The notes under the pieces: model-generated | What the model saw: only the letters and a program-made list of their open reading frames with translations | What the model was told of the DNA's origin: nothing | Databases searched by the model: none | Origin: Bacillota bacterium | Lineage (GTDB): Bacteria; Bacillota; Clostridia; Clostridiales; Clostridiaceae | Length of the DNA stretch: 7,490 nt | Reading direction: 5' to 3' | Assembly (NCBI GenBank): GCA_023417975.1 | Contig: JAEZDX010000133.1 | Location: 1 to 7,490, forward strand | Translations under genes and position numbers: made by a program | In this document: positions 6,413 through 7,490 of the stretch, piece by piece | Position numbering within the stretch: the stretch's first letter is position 1 | Layout of the letters: every line of letters starts with the position of its first letter

Positions 6413-6457
6413 ATTTATTAGTAAAGTACCTTCGGTAAATGAAAAGGAGTAATGAAA

Positions 6458-6787
6458 ATGAAAATTGAAGATGTTCCATTTTGTACTATTGACTGGAAGG
6501 GAATAGAGCCCACAATACATCCGGGCATAACCGGAGAGGCATATTGGCGTACCTTTGAAATGGGAAATATAAGGGTGCGTATGGTTGAATACACTGCCGG
6601 GTATTTTGCAGATCACTGGTGTAAACGCGGGCATGTGCTATTCGTCTTAGAGGGTGAATTAGTAACTGAGCTTGAAGATGGCAGAGAATTTACACTAACT
6701 TCCGGAATGAGTTATCAAGTTGCCGATAATGCTAATCCTCATCGTTCACATACGAAAAAGGGTGCCAAGCTTTTCATTGTAGATTGA
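6458..6787 (+). CDS. Small single-domain cupin protein (DHCW-motif-like)
   Basis: This is a 109-residue cytosolic protein with a single conserved beta-barrel of the cupin fold. The first cupin motif is seen as ADHWCKRGHVLFVLEGEL at 51-68, with H53, H59 and E65 as possible metal ligands. The second appears as SGMSYQVADNANPHRSH at 82-98, with H95 and H98. The DHWC segment resembles small proteins annotated as DHCW-motif cupins, for which I know no established reaction. The start at 6458 has AAGGAG (6444-6449) 8 bases upstream; the in-frame ATG at 6452 is only 2 bases from that site and is less likely. It is transcribed in the same direction as the sigma-factor gene, with 172 bp between them including a probable terminator and promoter, so it is probably a separate unit. 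Confidence 0.85.
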   Translation: MKIEDVPFCTIDWKGIEPTIHPGITGEAYWRTFEMGNIRVRMVEYTAGYFADHWCKRGHVLFVLEGELVTELEDGREFTLTSGMSYQVADNANPHRSHTKKGAKLFIVD

Positions 6788-6810
6788 CATTTTAAGCAAG
6801 TTACGCCGCA

Positions 6811-6850
6811 ATAAACACCGTATTATTCAGCTGAAAAATACGGTGTTTAT
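6811..6850. terminator. Long near-perfect dyad between convergent genes, probable bidirectional terminator
   Basis: ATAAACACCGTATT (6811-6824) and its exact reverse complement (6837-6850) form a 14-bp stem. The 12 bases between them contain the perfect palindrome TTCAGCTGAA, so the whole 40 bp is symmetric apart from one A:A pair. It lies 24 bp after the cupin stop and 14 bp after the stop of the convergent gene. The T-tracts are short (GTTTAT on each strand), so termination would rely on the strong stem. Confidence 0.65.
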
Positions 6851-6864
6851 GAAATTGTAAATAT

Positions 6865-7490
6865 CTATTTTTCGTATTTCTTAACTCGTAAGTAAAATGT
6901 ACTTCTACATATACCGAGCTTTTCTGCGGCACTTTTTACTGTAATTTTACCGGACTTCCACTCCCGGTAAACCTCTTCCCAATTATCGAGGTGCTTTACA
7001 TTGATTTTGCTAAATCGCTGCTTATTCAACTCAACTTTTTTTCTGTTTTCCTGTAAAAGTTTTTTTGCTTCATCAATCCATTCTATTGTTGTAAATCTAA
7101 TACTTTTTTCCAATATAACCTTTAACCGTCCGTCAGTAGCACATTTTCGGGTATAATTATAGGAAACCCCTAAAAGCTCTGAAGCCTTATGCAAATCGAG
7201 CCACCCCTTTTGTTCCATTTCTGAAATGTGAGTTACAAGCCAATCCTGAGGCTGGCCCTTTCTTAGCTTACTGACATGAGCTCGAACTTCCTTAGGAACC
7301 ATATCAATTTTATTATTAGCAAAAGTCCTGGCGTATTCAACACCTTTCATCATCACATTTTCCCTAAACCACTTTGATCTCATCTTGCCTTTTTTTACCA
7401 TTACGGCTCTTACAATTTTTGCAACTAATGGTGCACACATGGGAATTCCGTATTCTATTTTAAATTGTTTCATTCCGGTATAACCATGCT
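6865..7490 (-). CDS. DNA-binding protein with two helix-turn-helix segments, N-terminus uncertain (may continue past the right edge)
   Basis: The first ATG inside the window is at 7473 and gives 202 residues. There is no good ribosome binding site before it, and the frame stays open to the right edge, so the protein may be 5'-truncated here. Numbering from that ATG, residues about 91-132 (WLDLHKASELLGVSYNYTRK, then DGRLKV and a basic stretch) resemble a MerR/excisionase-type helix-turn-helix. Residues 172-202 (WKSGKITVKSAAEKLGICRS, then TFYLRVKKYEK) resemble the C-terminal helix-turn-helix of serine resolvases and invertases. No resolvase catalytic domain is visible. The N-terminal 60 residues are basic and unassigned. 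It could be a regulator, a recombination accessory protein, or the end of a larger recombinase-like protein. Confidence 0.7.
   Translation of the reverse strand, partial: HGYTGMKQFKIEYGIPMCAPLVAKIVRAVMVKKGKMRSKWFRENVMMKGVEYARTFANNKIDMVPKEVRAHVSKLRKGQPQDWLVTHISEMEQKGWLDLHKASELLGVSYNYTRKCATDGRLKVILEKSIRFTTIEWIDEAKKLLQENRKKVELNKQRFSKINVKHLDNWEEVYREWKSGKITVKSAAEKLGICRSTFYLRVKKYEK

Overview
The window looks like low-GC Gram-positive DNA, most likely from a Clostridia-type Firmicute (Lachnospiraceae or Clostridiaceae). The reasons are AT-rich intergenic DNA, strong AGGAGG-type ribosome binding sites, TATAAT-type promoters, a ribBA-ribH order and a cytosolic GH43 enzyme. No genus can be named from the sequence alone.

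Left part (1-1707, + strand): the end of a riboflavin biosynthesis operon. It holds the GTP cyclohydrolase II portion of RibA/RibBA (cut by the left edge), a complete ribH (lumazine synthase), and 18 bp later a HAD-family phosphatase. The HAD gene's position makes it a candidate for the phosphatase step that links the RibA/RibD and RibH reactions; this is inference only.

Middle part (1708-4453, - strand): a strong dyad terminator at 1856-1889 separates the rib genes from a convergent GH43 glycoside hydrolase with a C-terminal carbohydrate-binding-like beta domain. A gene-free AT-rich stretch of about 390 bp follows, with a candidate GH43 promoter, a short direct repeat and the terminator of the next gene. 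That gene is a class I SAM-dependent methyltransferase with its own ribosome binding site and promoter.

Right part (4454-7490): a divergent intergenic region carries two outward-facing extended -10 promoters embedded in a near-perfect inverted repeat. One drives the methyltransferase. The other is placed to drive a large ECF-type sigma factor of about 515 residues, in which sigma regions 2 and 4 are followed by a winged-helix-like segment and a long unassigned C-terminal region. A small cupin follows. A long dyad terminator then separates the cupin from a convergent protein with two helix-turn-helix segments that runs to, and probably past, the right edge.

The left genes are housekeeping metabolism. 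The rest looks like single-gene transcription units typical of variable regions. There is no rRNA, tRNA, CRISPR array or insertion sequence that I can support. The most unusual item is the multidomain sigma factor together with its symmetric divergent promoter region.
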